A DNA stretch of 64,000 nucleotides from Nocardiopsis metallicus (GTDB lineage: Bacteria > Actinomycetota > Actinomycetes > Streptosporangiales > Streptosporangiaceae), in assembly GCF_014201115.1 (NCBI RefSeq), contig NZ_JACHDO010000001.1, positions 6,634,001-6,698,000 on the forward strand, given 5' to 3'. Below the pieces are notes generated by a model that saw nothing but the letters and a program-made list of their open reading frames with translations, was not told where the DNA came from and did no database searches. Numbering within the stretch: position 1 is the first letter of the stretch; each line of letters begins with the position of its first letter. Position numbers and translations under genes: made by a program. Positions 1 through 8,866 of the stretch are shown here, one piece after another.

Positions 1-81
1 GGAGTACAGGGGAGACGAGGTTGCGTGAGTGGATTTGTCAACCTCCATGAACCAGACCTCCCACCGATAAGAGGAGTTCCC

Positions 82-516
82 GTGAATGAGAAGGTCACCA
101 AGGACAAGGTGCTGTGCTACATCGTGCGCGATGGGCGGCTACTGGTGTTTCGACACACCGACTACACCTACGAGGAAGTCGGTATCCAGGTCCCGGCTGG
201 CAGCATCCGCGACGGTGAGACCCCCGAGGCAGCGGCCCTGCGCGAAGCGCGCGAGGAGACAGGTCTGAAGGACTTCAAGATCGTGCGCAAGCTCGGCGAG
301 ACCGAGTATGACATCAGCCCCTACCGGTTCGAGCTCCAAAACCGTCACGTCTTCCACCTGGAGCTGGCCGAGCCTACACGGCAGCGCTGGGCTAGCCGGG
401 AGGACCACGACGGCGAGCAGGATCCCACCCACCTCGAGTGCTTCTGGATCCCGTTGGAGGGCGCGCACATCCTGCAGTCCGGGCAGGGCGCTCTTCTGGG
501 ACGCCTATACGACTGA
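82..516 (+). CDS. NUDIX hydrolase
   Basis: Predicted NUDIX pyrophosphohydrolase of about 144 residues. The NUDIX box is intact: a PAGSIRDGE stretch followed by REAREETG gives the family pattern Gx5Ex7REUxEExGU, which binds Mg2+ and cleaves X-linked nucleoside diphosphates. I chose the GTG at 82 because GAGGAG lies at 71-76 with ideal spacing; an in-frame GTG at 25 would add 19 residues but has a poorer ribosome site. The substrate cannot be read from sequence. It precedes a decayed nucleotidyltransferase and another NUDIX gene on the same strand, which suggests a former nucleotide-sugar operon. Confidence 0.8.
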   Translation: MNEKVTKDKVLCYIVRDGRLLVFRHTDYTYEEVGIQVPAGSIRDGETPEAAALREAREETGLKDFKIVRKLGETEYDISPYRFELQNRHVFHLELAEPTRQRWASREDHDGEQDPTHLECFWIPLEGAHILQSGQGALLGRLYD

Positions 517-644
517 TCTTCCTTTCCCGATAGGGCACAGGCGGTAGTTGATGTATCCCCACCGCTGAGCCACGTGATCCGATCGCCCAGCTCTACTGGG
601 GCACGGACGACTCCGGGCCTAGCTGTTCGACCGGAGGCCTGTAG

Positions 645-1442
645 ATGACAACGCCCCGCATGCCAGCGGTGGTGACCGCAGCAGGGAACAGCACCTGCTT
701 CAGACCCTTCACCCAGCGCGTCCCCAAGAAGATGCTGCCGCTCGGAGGCCAGCCCGTGCTCGGCCATGTCATCGACGAATGCCCCGCCGCCGGAGCCGAC
801 CACGTCCACGTCGTCAGCAGGCCAGACGACACCATCGCCCCCGGCTACGTCACCTACCTGCGCGATCACGGCGGCCTCCCGATCATCTTCACCCCCGAGG
901 ACCTCATCGCCGGGTACGGTAACGCCGCCCCGTCGCTGAGCCTCGTCGACCTTCTGGCCGACGTGGAGAATGTTCCTGGTGGCGTTCGGCAACGATGTCC
1001 TGCTGGGCGGCCCCGGAGGCGCTGATCTGACCAGTAGGCGAGAGTTGGCTGGTGACCGCAGCACCGAGGCGGTGATCGCCGCCCAGCAGATCGCTCGCGA
1101 ACAGATCGGTGCGTTCGGTGCCATCGACGTCACCACCCCGGCGGCGACCAGGTCGCCAGGATTCGGCAACGAGCCGACCCGAGCACCGTGGATGAACCGC
1201 TGGCCGTGCTCTCTTGGCTCGCCTTGCGGCCCTCCACCCTCCCCTGACTGTGAGACCGCCCTGAGGCTGGCAGCGAGGTCGACCTCGGCTTGGCCGTCGA
1301 CAAGCTCGCCCAGCTCGCAGACGTTCGAGTCCACCGGTTGGCAGCACGCTGGGTTACGGTCGGGGAACCCCACCGCCACCTCCAAGCACCGCAACGTTGG
1401 CACGACCCCACCACTCCGCGGGGAGACCAGGCCGCATGCTGA
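645..1442 (+). pseudogene. decayed sugar nucleotidyltransferase (GalU-like)
   Basis: Remnant of a nucleoside-diphosphate-sugar pyrophosphorylase. The first 107 codons in frame read as an N-terminal half (AVVTAAGNSTCFRPFTQ, then KKMLPLGGQPVLGHVIDE). Near 967 the homologous reading moves to another frame (FLVAFGNDVLLGG ... EQIGAFGAIDVTTPAA). Near 1140 it returns to the first frame (VDEPLAVLSWLALRPS), then runs through two TGA stops near 1245-1253 before a recognisable C-terminus (GSEVDLGLAVDKLAQL). Two frameshifts plus two stops make a functional enzyme unlikely. The NT motif has AAGNSTCFRP where the family normally has AAGxGTRxxP, a further sign of decay. The relic stop at 1440-1442 overlaps the start of the next NUDIX gene, so the two were once translationally coupled. 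Confidence 0.75.
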
Positions 1443-2089
1443 TCGACATCTACAACGACCGCAACGAACCCATCGGCACCGAGGACAAGAAGGTCGCCCA
1501 CGAGAGGGGACTATGGCACCACACCTTCTCCTGCCTGGCACTCAACCCCAAAGACCAGACCGTACTGCTGCAGAAGAAAGCCCCCGGCCGGTACGTCTTC
1601 GACCGCCCCGACTACGCCGACTTCACTGTCGGCGGCCACTACGAGGCAGGCGAGACCATCCCCCAGGGGGTCCGTGAACTGCGCGAGGAGCTCGGTCTCG
1701 ACATCCCCTACACCGAGCTGCATCCGCTGGGCATCCGACAGACCGCCGTCACCCTCGCCCCCGGGTGGATCGAGCACGAATTCCAGTACTGGCACCTGCT
1801 GCCCCTGGCCCTCGACCTGTCCGACATCCCCCTCGACGACGCCGAGGTGTCCAGCCTCGTCGAACTCCACCTCGACGACGCGACCGCCCTGACCACAGGC
1901 CAGGCCACCCAGATCCCCACACGACACCTGGTCCGCGACCCCGAAGGTGGAGACCACCAGATCCAGGAGACCACCCTGACGCGCGAAGATCTGATCCCCG
2001 GCTACCTGTCCCTCGACCAGCTCTACCTTCGGATGTTCATCGCTGCCCGCCGCTACCTCGACGGTGAACGCACCCACCTGTTCTGGTGA
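1436..2089 (+). CDS. NUDIX hydrolase (isopentenyl-diphosphate-isomerase-like fold)
   Basis: A 217-residue NUDIX protein. It starts MLIDIYNDRNEPIGTEDK and has an early AHERGLWHHTFSCL segment of the type found in NUDIX proteins related to IPP isomerase and YfcD. The box reads GGHYEAGETIPQGVRELREELG. The ATG at 1436 follows GGGAGA at 1421-1426; an in-frame ATG at 1397 lies inside the preceding pseudogene and lacks a ribosome site. Its original partner, the nucleotidyltransferase upstream, is broken. The C-terminal 70 residues (from EVSSLVELHL) lie outside the catalytic core and may cap the active site. The substrate is unknown. Confidence 0.8.
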   Translation: MLIDIYNDRNEPIGTEDKKVAHERGLWHHTFSCLALNPKDQTVLLQKKAPGRYVFDRPDYADFTVGGHYEAGETIPQGVRELREELGLDIPYTELHPLGIRQTAVTLAPGWIEHEFQYWHLLPLALDLSDIPLDDAEVSSLVELHLDDATALTTGQATQIPTRHLVRDPEGGDHQIQETTLTREDLIPGYLSLDQLYLRMFIAARRYLDGERTHLFW

Positions 2090-2222
2090 CTCCCTGTACG
2101 GGCCATCGGGTGCACTCAGCCAGTGCTCACGGTCCGGGGACCGGATTCGGCAAGGCCCGCCCCTAAATCCCTTCCCTCCGGGTAGCACCATCAGGCCCTG
2201 ACACTGAACAAGGAGTTCCCCC

Positions 2223-2354
2223 GTGGCCCAATGCTCTATGTGCAAAGGTGAAGGCAGCGTTGAGGTCAACGCTGATGGCGATGGGAGCGGTGGCGGCTGG
2301 ACACATAAGGAAGTCCTCACGTGCACCGGCTGTGATGGGACAGGAGAGAAGTGA
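2223..2354 (+). CDS. 43-residue CxxCxGxG zinc-type protein
   Basis: A tiny gene starting at GTG, with AAGGAG at 2210-2215 seven bases upstream. The product begins MAQCSMCKGEG and ends CTGCDGTGEK. It thus holds two CxxCxGxG motifs, the unit repeated in the DnaJ cysteine-rich zinc domain, separated by about 26 residues of Gly/Asp-rich linker and one His. The two motifs could bind one zinc ion. The stop TGA (2352-2354) overlaps the GTG start of the next methyltransferase-like gene, so the two are translationally coupled and probably cooperate. The strong ribosome site, the overlap and the paired motifs make it a real gene despite its size. Whether it is a chaperone-like zinc protein or a substrate of the methyltransferase is unknown. 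Confidence 0.75.
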   Translation: MAQCSMCKGEGSVEVNADGDGSGGGWTHKEVLTCTGCDGTGEK

Positions 2355-3457
2355 AGGACCTCGACGCGCTCCACACGGCCTTGGTGGAGCGGCTCGACAC
2401 CGACGACCCGATCCGCCTCGCTTTCGCAGCCCATCCCCGGCACCGATTCATCCCTGACATGGTCTGGCCTGACGCCACCGGCCTGCCGCTGTACCGGACC
2501 GCTGACCCCGACCGCTGGGCACGTCTGGTCTACGGCTCCGACGCGGTCACGACCCAGGCCAACGACGGCGGCGGCGGACCACGCAACGAACCCAGCTCCT
2601 CGTCCTCGGCCCCCCAGGTCATGGCGGACATGATCGCCGCTGCTGGGATCAGCGAAGGTATGCGGGTGCTCGAGGTCGGCACCGGAACCGGATGGAACGC
2701 GGCAATCCTCGCTACGCTCGTTGGCCAGAAGGGGGCGGTCACCTCGATAGAGATCGACCCCGGTGTGGCGGCGCTGGCGCGAGAGCGGCTTGAAGGGCTC
2801 GGCGTCCACGTCCGCACTGCCGCCGTACCCCCCGCAGGGCAGGCCTACGACGCCGTGATCGCCACCTGCGCAGCGACCCAGATCCCTGCCGAGTTGCTCG
2901 CCGCCGCTGAACAAGGTGCACCACTCGTGCTCCCTTGGAGCCCCCACCCCGCCGCGCGCAGCACACCCGTCGTGGCACTACGCAAGGACGCACAGAAGGG
3001 CGTGGGGACGTTCGTGCGGGAAGCCGCGTTCATGCGAGACCGCACTCAGCGCCCCGGAAGCCTGCCCTTTCCCGGGCTAGGCCAACGGCCCACGCACTCG
3101 GCGGACTTCCCGGTCGGGTCCGTTGAATTGATCGGCTCGGGGATGATGACCCAGCTCATGCTCATGCTGCCCGGGGTGCGCTTGGGGACCGGAGTGCGCC
3201 CCTTCCAGGGCGGCCATGGCCGGATCGTGTGGATGGGCGCTGGCCAGGCATGGGCCTACATCTGGCCGGACGGGACTGTCACCGGCGGCGGTGAACGTCC
3301 TCTGGGCGATACCTTGGCCCAGGCCTACCGGCAGTTGCAGGACGCTGGGCTCCCGGAGCTCGAGTCCTTCTTCCTGGAGGCTGACCCCGGCCGTGGTTCC
3401 TATCGGGTGACGTGCTCGGCGATGGGTCAGGAGTGGGACCACCACGTCTTGCCCTGA
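2351..3457 (+). CDS. PCMT-like SAM methyltransferase
   Basis: A 368-residue protein of the protein-L-isoaspartate O-methyltransferase superfamily. The N-terminal region has AFAAHPRHRFIPD, as in other PCMT-like proteins. The SAM site is VLEVGTGTGWNAA (about residues 98-110), followed by the acidic SIEIDPG strand. Residues 200-368 form an extra C-terminal domain that canonical PCMT (about 210 residues) lacks; this long form is common in actinobacterial peptide-maturation loci. The Ser-rich segment before APQVMADM resembles the substrate-binding SxPxxxAxM loop. Its GTG start overlaps the stop of the small zinc-type protein. No ATP-grasp or lanthipeptide synthetase gene adjoins it, so its substrate is unclear. 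Confidence 0.75.
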   Translation: MKDLDALHTALVERLDTDDPIRLAFAAHPRHRFIPDMVWPDATGLPLYRTADPDRWARLVYGSDAVTTQANDGGGGPRNEPSSSSSAPQVMADMIAAAGISEGMRVLEVGTGTGWNAAILATLVGQKGAVTSIEIDPGVAALARERLEGLGVHVRTAAVPPAGQAYDAVIATCAATQIPAELLAAAEQGAPLVLPWSPHPAARSTPVVALRKDAQKGVGTFVREAAFMRDRTQRPGSLPFPGLGQRPTHSADFPVGSVELIGSGMMTQLMLMLPGVRLGTGVRPFQGGHGRIVWMGAGQAWAYIWPDGTVTGGGERPLGDTLAQAYRQLQDAGLPELESFFLEADPGRGSYRVTCSAMGQEWDHHVLP

Positions 3458-3593
3458 ACAAGAACGCCCTGGCGAGCAGACTCGCCCGCCAACGGCGCAA
3501 GCACGTGTTCGCGATGCTGCCTACTACGAGCACGGGCACCGGTACGGGCAAGGCGCATGTGCTCCTTTCTCCAATCGCTGGGTGAAAGGGGGG

Positions 3594-4868
3594 CTAGGTG
3601 GTTGGTGCGTGCCAGGACAGCACGATGCGGCTGTGCGGCTTATCCACCACGCAACCGCTGGGAAGGTCGCGGTCGTTCGCGCTGGAAGGGCAGACCTCCA
3701 TCTGCGGTTTGAGTCGGCCACGTACGTGGCTGTCCCACACGCGGAACCGTTCGGCCAGCAACGCGGCCAGGCGCTGGGCGTCGGAGCCGTGGGCGAAAGC
3801 ACCGAACTCGAAGGTGTCACCGTCGTCTCCGACGGGGCGCTGCTTGGCGCGGTAGGCCAAGCTTGCTCCTTCCACCAACGCTGGGGTTCCCAGACGCCAG
3901 GACGGGGCGACCACGGACCGGTTCACAGCGTCCTGAGTGGCAGTGAGTACGCACGTGCCTTCCAACGTGGTCGCTAGCCACAGGTCCAGATCCCCGAAAG
4001 GCTCGCCACGCCTGCGAGTCACACCCGACCACGCCTGAACACGCGGGGAAGACAACGCCTCCTCCAACACAGAGGCGTCGACCTCGGGGCCCTCATCGGC
4101 CCACAAAGTGACGGCTCCGCCCTGCAGGTCGACTCGGGCACGCTGGCGGCTGCCCACCCCCTGCATCGGCACGAACCCGCACATCAGGTGAGATCGGCTG
4201 ACCAGCCGGTCCCCGTCACGGTCCAGAGCCCAAGACCTCATCAGGGCGCGGGTGCGCAAGGGCACCACCATTCGCCCCTGGGAGGTGAGCTGATTGATCC
4301 AGGACGCAGGGATGTCCTCGGCGCCCACGGTGACGATCAGCCGGTCGTAGGGGCCGAAGTCTGGTGCACCGAACACTCCGTCGCCGCACACGGTCCGTAC
4401 CCGGCCATACCCTGCCCGGTCCAGACACTGCCGGGCCCGGTCCACGACCTCGGCGTCGATGTCCATCGTGGTCACCTCACCTTCGGGGCCGACCAGTTCG
4501 GCCAGCAGGGCCGCGTTGTAGCCGCCACTGCCGATCTCCAGCACCCGCTGGCCGGGTTCAACAGCGAGCTGGCCGAGCATGCTGGCGATGGTCGCTGGTG
4601 CTGAGACCGAGCTGAGGTTGACGCCGCATGCGTCAGTCTTGGTGATCACCGCCCCATCGCCGTAGGCGGACTCCAACCTCGCGCCAGGTGTGAACAGGTG
4701 CCGGGGCACCACGGTCAGCGCGTGTTCGATCCTGGTCGGGAGTGGGGCACCGAGTGTGCGTTGGCGGTCTTTGATCCGCTCGACCATCGCTGCCCGCCGC
4801 GCCTCGGCTTCAAGGTCCGTGTGCACTGCGGTGGCGTTGGGCATGGGGGCGGCCTGGTTCTCCTGCAT
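3594..4868 (-). CDS. methyltransferase, FxLD-system type (PCMT family)
   Basis: A 424-residue PCMT-family protein closely resembling the methyltransferase inside the FxLD lanthipeptide locus at 27-28 kb. It shares VPRHLFTPGA, the substrate loop LSSVSAPATIASML, the SAM motif VLEIGSGGYNAALLAELVG and the later CGFVPMQG. Here GSGGYNAA replaces the canonical PCMT GTGSGY. The family is known to act with FxLD precursors, but I see no FxLD-type precursor beside this copy. The start is uncertain: ATG at 4868 fits homologue length, while an in-frame ATG at 4943 would add 25 poorly conserved residues. A short palindrome (GATCGT-GGC-ACGATC) lies just upstream of the 4868 start. It converges with the PCMT-like gene at 2351-3457. 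Confidence 0.75.
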   Translation of the reverse strand: MQENQAAPMPNATAVHTDLEAEARRAAMVERIKDRQRTLGAPLPTRIEHALTVVPRHLFTPGARLESAYGDGAVITKTDACGVNLSSVSAPATIASMLGQLAVEPGQRVLEIGSGGYNAALLAELVGPEGEVTTMDIDAEVVDRARQCLDRAGYGRVRTVCGDGVFGAPDFGPYDRLIVTVGAEDIPASWINQLTSQGRMVVPLRTRALMRSWALDRDGDRLVSRSHLMCGFVPMQGVGSRQRARVDLQGGAVTLWADEGPEVDASVLEEALSSPRVQAWSGVTRRRGEPFGDLDLWLATTLEGTCVLTATQDAVNRSVVAPSWRLGTPALVEGASLAYRAKQRPVGDDGDTFEFGAFAHGSDAQRLAALLAERFRVWDSHVRGRLKPQMEVCPSSANDRDLPSGCVVDKPHSRIVLSWHAPTT

Positions 4869-5067
4869 GCCAAGATCGTGGCACGATCCTTTCAGGGCCC
4901 GCAGCGAATTCGGATCGCTACCGCTGAGCTCTCGGTAGCTCACCCGGCTTCGGCGATAGAACGATGGGTGTCGAAGGGGTCGTGGGTATTGGTTCAGCCG
5001 ACGGTCTGAGGCACCTACCTACTCGCAAAGCGGAAGGTAACGCAAAGACAGCGAGCAGCATTCGTTG

Positions 5068-6102
5068 TCAGCGAGAACCCTGCGGTGACGCGAGACGGTG
5101 AAGCATCGACTCCGCCGCTTCCAGGTTCTCCAGCAGACGCCGGGCTGCCTGATGGCGTAGCTCCCAGAACCGGTCCAGATCGTCCTGAAGCAGGCCAGGG
5201 GAGCGGTAGTGCTGTTCGACTCCATACAGGCTGGTCAGCATCTGAATGAGGATCACCCGGCCACAGACGAGCACGTCCTGTGGGTCAACGTTGGGGTTGG
5301 TGTCCTGGTAGGCGCTGATGAGTGTGGCCGCGGAACCGATCCATTCATCGGTCAGGGCGAGGGTCCGCGGGTCGAAGGCGATACGTCCCAGCTCCCAGGC
5401 CAGCAAGTAGGGCACGGGGGGACGGAAGTCGATCACCGCAGTCAGGTCCTCACCGTTGAACAAAAGGTTCGGCGTGGTGTAGTCACCGTGCAGAACCTGC
5501 GTGGTCAAGCCCCGGGGCACCTCAGCCAGCAGGCCAGACACCTCTTCAAGCATGGCCAGCCGTTCGGTGAGAGTGCGCTCTGCGAGGGAGTCGAAGTCCT
5601 CGTGTCGGGTGCGGCCTCGGATCAGGCCGAGCAGACCTTCGGCGCGTTCTCGGATGGCGCTCAGGTCTGGGGCGTACCACTCCTGCACCCAAGGAGAGCG
5701 GGCACTGCTGAGCGGGTGTCGGGAGAACGCCCGGTGTAGCCGCCCCAGGGTCTGGCCGACGGCTTCCTGATGGGGACGGGTGAGCCCTTGAAGCTCGGGG
5801 TGGCCCTGAACCCACTCCCACACCGAGACCGCGACTGGTCCGGATCGGTGCAGGACTTCCTTGTCCAGGGATTCCCGTACACGGGGCGTGGGCACACCGT
5901 CGTCGCCAGCCAGCCGGGTGAGCTCGATGGCGTGGCGCTCATCCTCAAGGTGGGCCCCGCGGGGATAGACCTTCACGAACAGGTCGTGGCCAGTGCACCT
6001 GGCCCGGTAATTGGTCGTGCTCTGACCGCCATGGATACGCTCCAAACGCACAGGGGCCAGGGCATACCCAGAACGCAGGGCCGCGAGGACCTCGGGAATC
6101 AC
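5068..6102 (-). CDS. APH-family phosphotransferase
   Basis: A 344-residue member of the aminoglycoside phosphotransferase / choline kinase superfamily. The Brenner-type catalytic loop is TQVLHGDYTTPNLLF and the metal-binding motif is AVIDF. The N-terminal lobe holds LFVKVYPRG with the ATP-binding lysine. GTG at 6102 is preceded by GGGAG at good spacing; longer in-frame versions lack ribosome sites. Family members phosphorylate aminoglycosides, macrolides, homoserine, choline or fructosamines, so the substrate remains open. It lies upstream of, and on the same strand as, the FxLD-type methyltransferase. A kinase beside a PCMT-like gene recurs at 31-37 kb and 53-57 kb. Confidence 0.7.
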   Translation of the reverse strand: MIPEVLAALRSGYALAPVRLERIHGGQSTTNYRARCTGHDLFVKVYPRGAHLEDERHAIELTRLAGDDGVPTPRVRESLDKEVLHRSGPVAVSVWEWVQGHPELQGLTRPHQEAVGQTLGRLHRAFSRHPLSSARSPWVQEWYAPDLSAIRERAEGLLGLIRGRTRHEDFDSLAERTLTERLAMLEEVSGLLAEVPRGLTTQVLHGDYTTPNLLFNGEDLTAVIDFRPPVPYLLAWELGRIAFDPRTLALTDEWIGSAATLISAYQDTNPNVDPQDVLVCGRVILIQMLTSLYGVEQHYRSPGLLQDDLDRFWELRHQAARRLLENLEAAESMLHRLASPQGSR

Positions 6103-6272
6103 CAGCAACTCCCTTCTGGGCTGATACGGGCGAGGTTTCGTCAACGCAGGGCGGGTTTCAGCGGGGCCGGGTAGCCGCCTTACTTTGGTGCCATGGTCGC
6201 TCGCGCGATGCGTGAGCCGACCAGGCGCTCGGCCTGAGCGAGCGGGTACCAGGCGGCAGCGGCAACCTCCGA

Positions 6273-6302
6273 CTCCTGAACCCAATGCCGCGTAGTTAGG
6301 CG
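6273..6302. repeat. left target duplication and inverted repeat of IS4-family element
   Basis: The target duplication CTCCTGAACC occupies 6273-6282. The left terminal inverted repeat CAATGCCGCGTAGTTAGGCG occupies 6283-6302. Both match the right end exactly, the inverted repeat as its reverse complement. Confidence 0.92.
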
Positions 6303-8105
6303 ATCATCCATCAAAGCAACTCGGACACCCACCGCCAGAGCACCCCCTCTACACCAGGAACGGGACCCCCTGATAGACGCAGTGATACCGACCAAGGTCA
6401 TCACCGCTCACACAAGAGGTCCCGTTGCCACACCAGTCTGCCATCTCTGTGTCCACCCGTGTCGTTGAAACAGCCGAGGGCATCTTCGCGCCAGGGCATC
6501 TGGGCGAGTTGACCCAGCACATCCCCTTCGAACTCGTCGATGACGTGCTAGCACGAACCAACCACCTCCAACAGCGGCTCCGGCAGCTCCCCTCACGAGT
6601 TGGCGTGTACTTCCTGCTCGCGCTGGCGCTCTTCCCCTCACTGGGATACGCCAGGGTCTGGGACAAACTGGTGGCCGGAATACAGTCTGCGGGCACCGCC
6701 CGCCCCTCGGAAAAAGGGCTGCGGGACCTGCGCCGACGGCTGAGCCCAGCCCCGTTGAAACTGCTCTTTGAGACACTGGCCGGACCTGTCGGCCGACCAC
6801 GCACACCCGGGATCAGCTACCGCCACTGGCGCACCGTGGCCCTGGACGGCTGTTCATCCATCAAAGCCCCTGACCAGCTACGCGTGCGAGGCTGGCTGGG
6901 CAAGGTACTACGCCCCAACGGCTGGGACGGCTACCCCATGCTCCGGCTGATGGCCCTGTGTGAGACCGGTACCCGCAGCCTGCTGGGTGCGGTCTTTGGC
7001 CCCACCAGCTGCGGTGAACGCGGCTATGCCAGACGCCTGCTGCCCCTTCTCGACGCGAGCATGCTCTTGCTGGCCGATCGCGGCTTCGACTCCGATGACT
7101 TCCTCACCCAGGTCGCCGGTACCCGGGCCCAACTACTGATCCGCCTCAACGGGCGCCGTACCCCCGCAGTGATGACACCCCTGCCCGACGGCTCCTACCT
7201 GACGCGGATCAACGGTCTGACCCTGCGTGTCATCGAAGCGGACATCACCGCCACCTGCCAGGACGGGCAACGAATCGCCAGCAGGTACCGGCTGGCCACC
7301 ACGTTGCTAGACCACCGACACGATCCTGCCACCACCCTGATCCGCCTGTACCACGAGCGTTGGGAAGTGGAGTCTGCCTTCTACGCCTTGCGGCACACTC
7401 TGCTCGACGGACTCGTCCTGCGCTCGCAGGACCCCTTTGGTCTGCAGCAGGAGATCTGGGCCCAACTCGCTCTCTACCAGGCGCTACGACGCGCGATGGT
7501 CGAGGCCACTGACACCGATGCCTCCATCGATCCAGACCGTGCGAGTTTCACCGTCGCCCTTGAGGCCGCCCGCAACCAGGTCATCACCGCACAGGGCGTC
7601 CTGTCCTGCCTTCCCGGCACCGCAACAATCACCCACGCGGTCATGACCGGTCTTTTGCCCAGACGTCGTGCCCGCCTCAGCGCCCGCCGGGTGAAGGCCT
7701 ACACCTCCCGCTACCGAGGCAACTCTACTGAGGAACGCCCACTGAGCAGCCGGAACATCATCCATCTGGCTATCACGGTCCACACCGCGCAGACCGGCGC
7801 GGACCCCAGGGGTCTTACCTGCGCTTCCACGCCGCCTTCGCCTGGCGGGCGCAGGCAGGGCCGTCGAGACCGCACCCTGCAGCTCCTACGAACAGCCGGT
7901 CAGCGCACCTGGAGTTCGAAGGAGATCGCGCGCAGTCTCAGCATCGATCACTACCGCAGTTTCTGCGCGCAACTGGGCCAGTGGGCGAAGGACGGTCTTC
8001 TTAGCAAAGTTGGCCGGGGCCTGTACAGACTCGCACCGGAATGGCGCCTACCAGCAGGAACCCATGATTTGCCCTCTCAGTCCACCGCCTAACTACGCGG
8101 CATTG
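6283..8105 (+). mobile_element. IS4-family insertion sequence, 1,823 bp
   Basis: A complete insertion sequence: perfect 20-base terminal inverted repeats, a single transposase gene filling most of the interior, and a 10-base direct target duplication on each side. IS4-family elements typically make 9-12 base duplications, which fits. It sits inside a NUDIX gene on the opposite strand. The intact ends and open transposase frame suggest it is, or recently was, mobile. Confidence 0.92.
6425..8092 (+). CDS. IS4-family DDE transposase
   Basis: A 555-residue transposase with an RNase H-like DDE core. The first Asp lies in TVALDGCSSIKAP, the second in LLLADRGFDSDDF, and the Glu in YHERWEVESAF, which matches the YREK-type signature of IS4 transposases. 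The N-terminal DNA-binding part (FELVDDVLA, YFLLALALFPSLGY) matches the IS4 insertion-type N-domain seen in actinomycetes. The likely start is TTG at 6425, with AAGAGG five to six bases upstream; no competing ATG is better placed. The frame is open throughout and ends six bases before the right inverted repeat region begins to be needed for binding. Confidence 0.88.
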   Translation: MPHQSAISVSTRVVETAEGIFAPGHLGELTQHIPFELVDDVLARTNHLQQRLRQLPSRVGVYFLLALALFPSLGYARVWDKLVAGIQSAGTARPSEKGLRDLRRRLSPAPLKLLFETLAGPVGRPRTPGISYRHWRTVALDGCSSIKAPDQLRVRGWLGKVLRPNGWDGYPMLRLMALCETGTRSLLGAVFGPTSCGERGYARRLLPLLDASMLLLADRGFDSDDFLTQVAGTRAQLLIRLNGRRTPAVMTPLPDGSYLTRINGLTLRVIEADITATCQDGQRIASRYRLATTLLDHRHDPATTLIRLYHERWEVESAFYALRHTLLDGLVLRSQDPFGLQQEIWAQLALYQALRRAMVEATDTDASIDPDRASFTVALEAARNQVITAQGVLSCLPGTATITHAVMTGLLPRRRARLSARRVKAYTSRYRGNSTEERPLSSRNIIHLAITVHTAQTGADPRGLTCASTPPSPGGRRQGRRDRTLQLLRTAGQRTWSSKEIARSLSIDHYRSFCAQLGQWAKDGLLSKVGRGLYRLAPEWRLPAGTHDLPSQSTA

Positions 8106-8115
8106 CTCCTGAACC
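8086..8115. repeat. right inverted repeat and target duplication of IS4-family element
   Basis: The right terminal inverted repeat CGCCTAACTACGCGGCATTG occupies 8086-8105 and is the exact reverse complement of the left end. The target duplication CTCCTGAACC follows at 8106-8115. Confidence 0.92.
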
Positions 8116-8866
8116 CGCCCCACCTGCGTACCGGCCGCCGCAGTGAAGGCGAAACCGATATCGAGGTGAAAGTGGGCGAGCTCGTTCTTCACCGGCCGTG
8201 CTGGAACCCGGCCGTACTCGACATAGACGGGCAGGGGCGAGGCCGGGCGGATCCGGGCGGGGTCGATGCCGCTCTCCTCGGTCGACTCACGCACAGCGGC
8301 GTCGATCAGCGAAGCATCGGTAGGTTCAAGGTGGCCGCCGGGCTGCAGCCAGATCCCGTACGCAAGATGCTTGACCAGGAGTACCTCATCCCCGCGCAGC
8401 ACCAGCGCGCCGACGGTCACGTGCATCGGCAGGGTGTGCCGTGAAGCGAAGCCCTCTCCTGTGTGGAGCTGCTGGAGCGCCTCGGCCAGCAGCACCGCTT
8501 CCTCAGGGTGGCGGGCGAGGTAGCCGTCCACCATCTCTTTGATCTTCGCGTCCGCGATCGCCATCTGGGGCCTCCGCACCCATGGGGGAACCACTCCAGC
8601 GTCCGCAGCTTACAAGTCAGACCTGCCCCGGGCCCTGGACTTGTGCGTGACGGTGGCCTGGTGAGGAGCCACAACGGTGCTGGATCATCACCGCCATCAG
8701 CGACTACCTGCTGCCGAGGCCCTGGGGGCTGGTGTTGACGGTGACCATGGCCCGGGGCGCACCGCTCGGGTGCGAGGTCTACCAACACCCGCCGCGTCGA
8801 TCCGCCACAGCCTTGCGGCATGCTGGGGAACACCCACAGCAGTACCAGAGCGAGAAGAGGCGCAGG

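Larger units (their letters stand above)
6180..8564 (-). pseudogene. NUDIX hydrolase gene split by an IS4-family element
   Basis: Reading from 8564 to 8106 on the minus strand gives a NUDIX protein, MAIADAKIKEMVDG ... with the box GGHLEPTDASLIDAAVREST-EESG. It is cut at GRVQE by the insertion sequence. The missing tail, SEVAAAAWYPLAQAERLVG to a TAA at 6180, lies on the far side. Removing the element and one copy of the 10-base target duplication rejoins both parts in frame as 184 codons (183 residues). The ATG at 8562-8564 has GGAGG upstream. Both halves are otherwise undamaged, so the insertion looks recent. The 5' part still encodes the whole NUDIX box and could give a truncated protein carrying IS-derived residues. 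Confidence 0.85.

Noticed and set aside
345..1541. Long minus-strand open frame opposite the first genes
   Set aside because: It is antisense to NUDIX and the nucleotidyltransferase relic, with no ribosome site and repetitive Arg/Gly composition typical of high-GC shadow frames.
3427..3558. 43-codon minus-strand frame with a strong ribosome-site-like AAGGAG, downstream of the FxLD-type methyltransferase
   Set aside because: I looked for a missing precursor here. Its third-position G/C is low, it has no Cys or FxLD motif, and most of it is antisense to the upstream PCMT-like gene.
3458..3560. Plus-strand stretch reading LARQRRKHVFAML, like the C-terminus of IS110-type transposases
   Set aside because: Too short and out of frame after about 20 codons. 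I cannot support a mobile element, only a possible relic.
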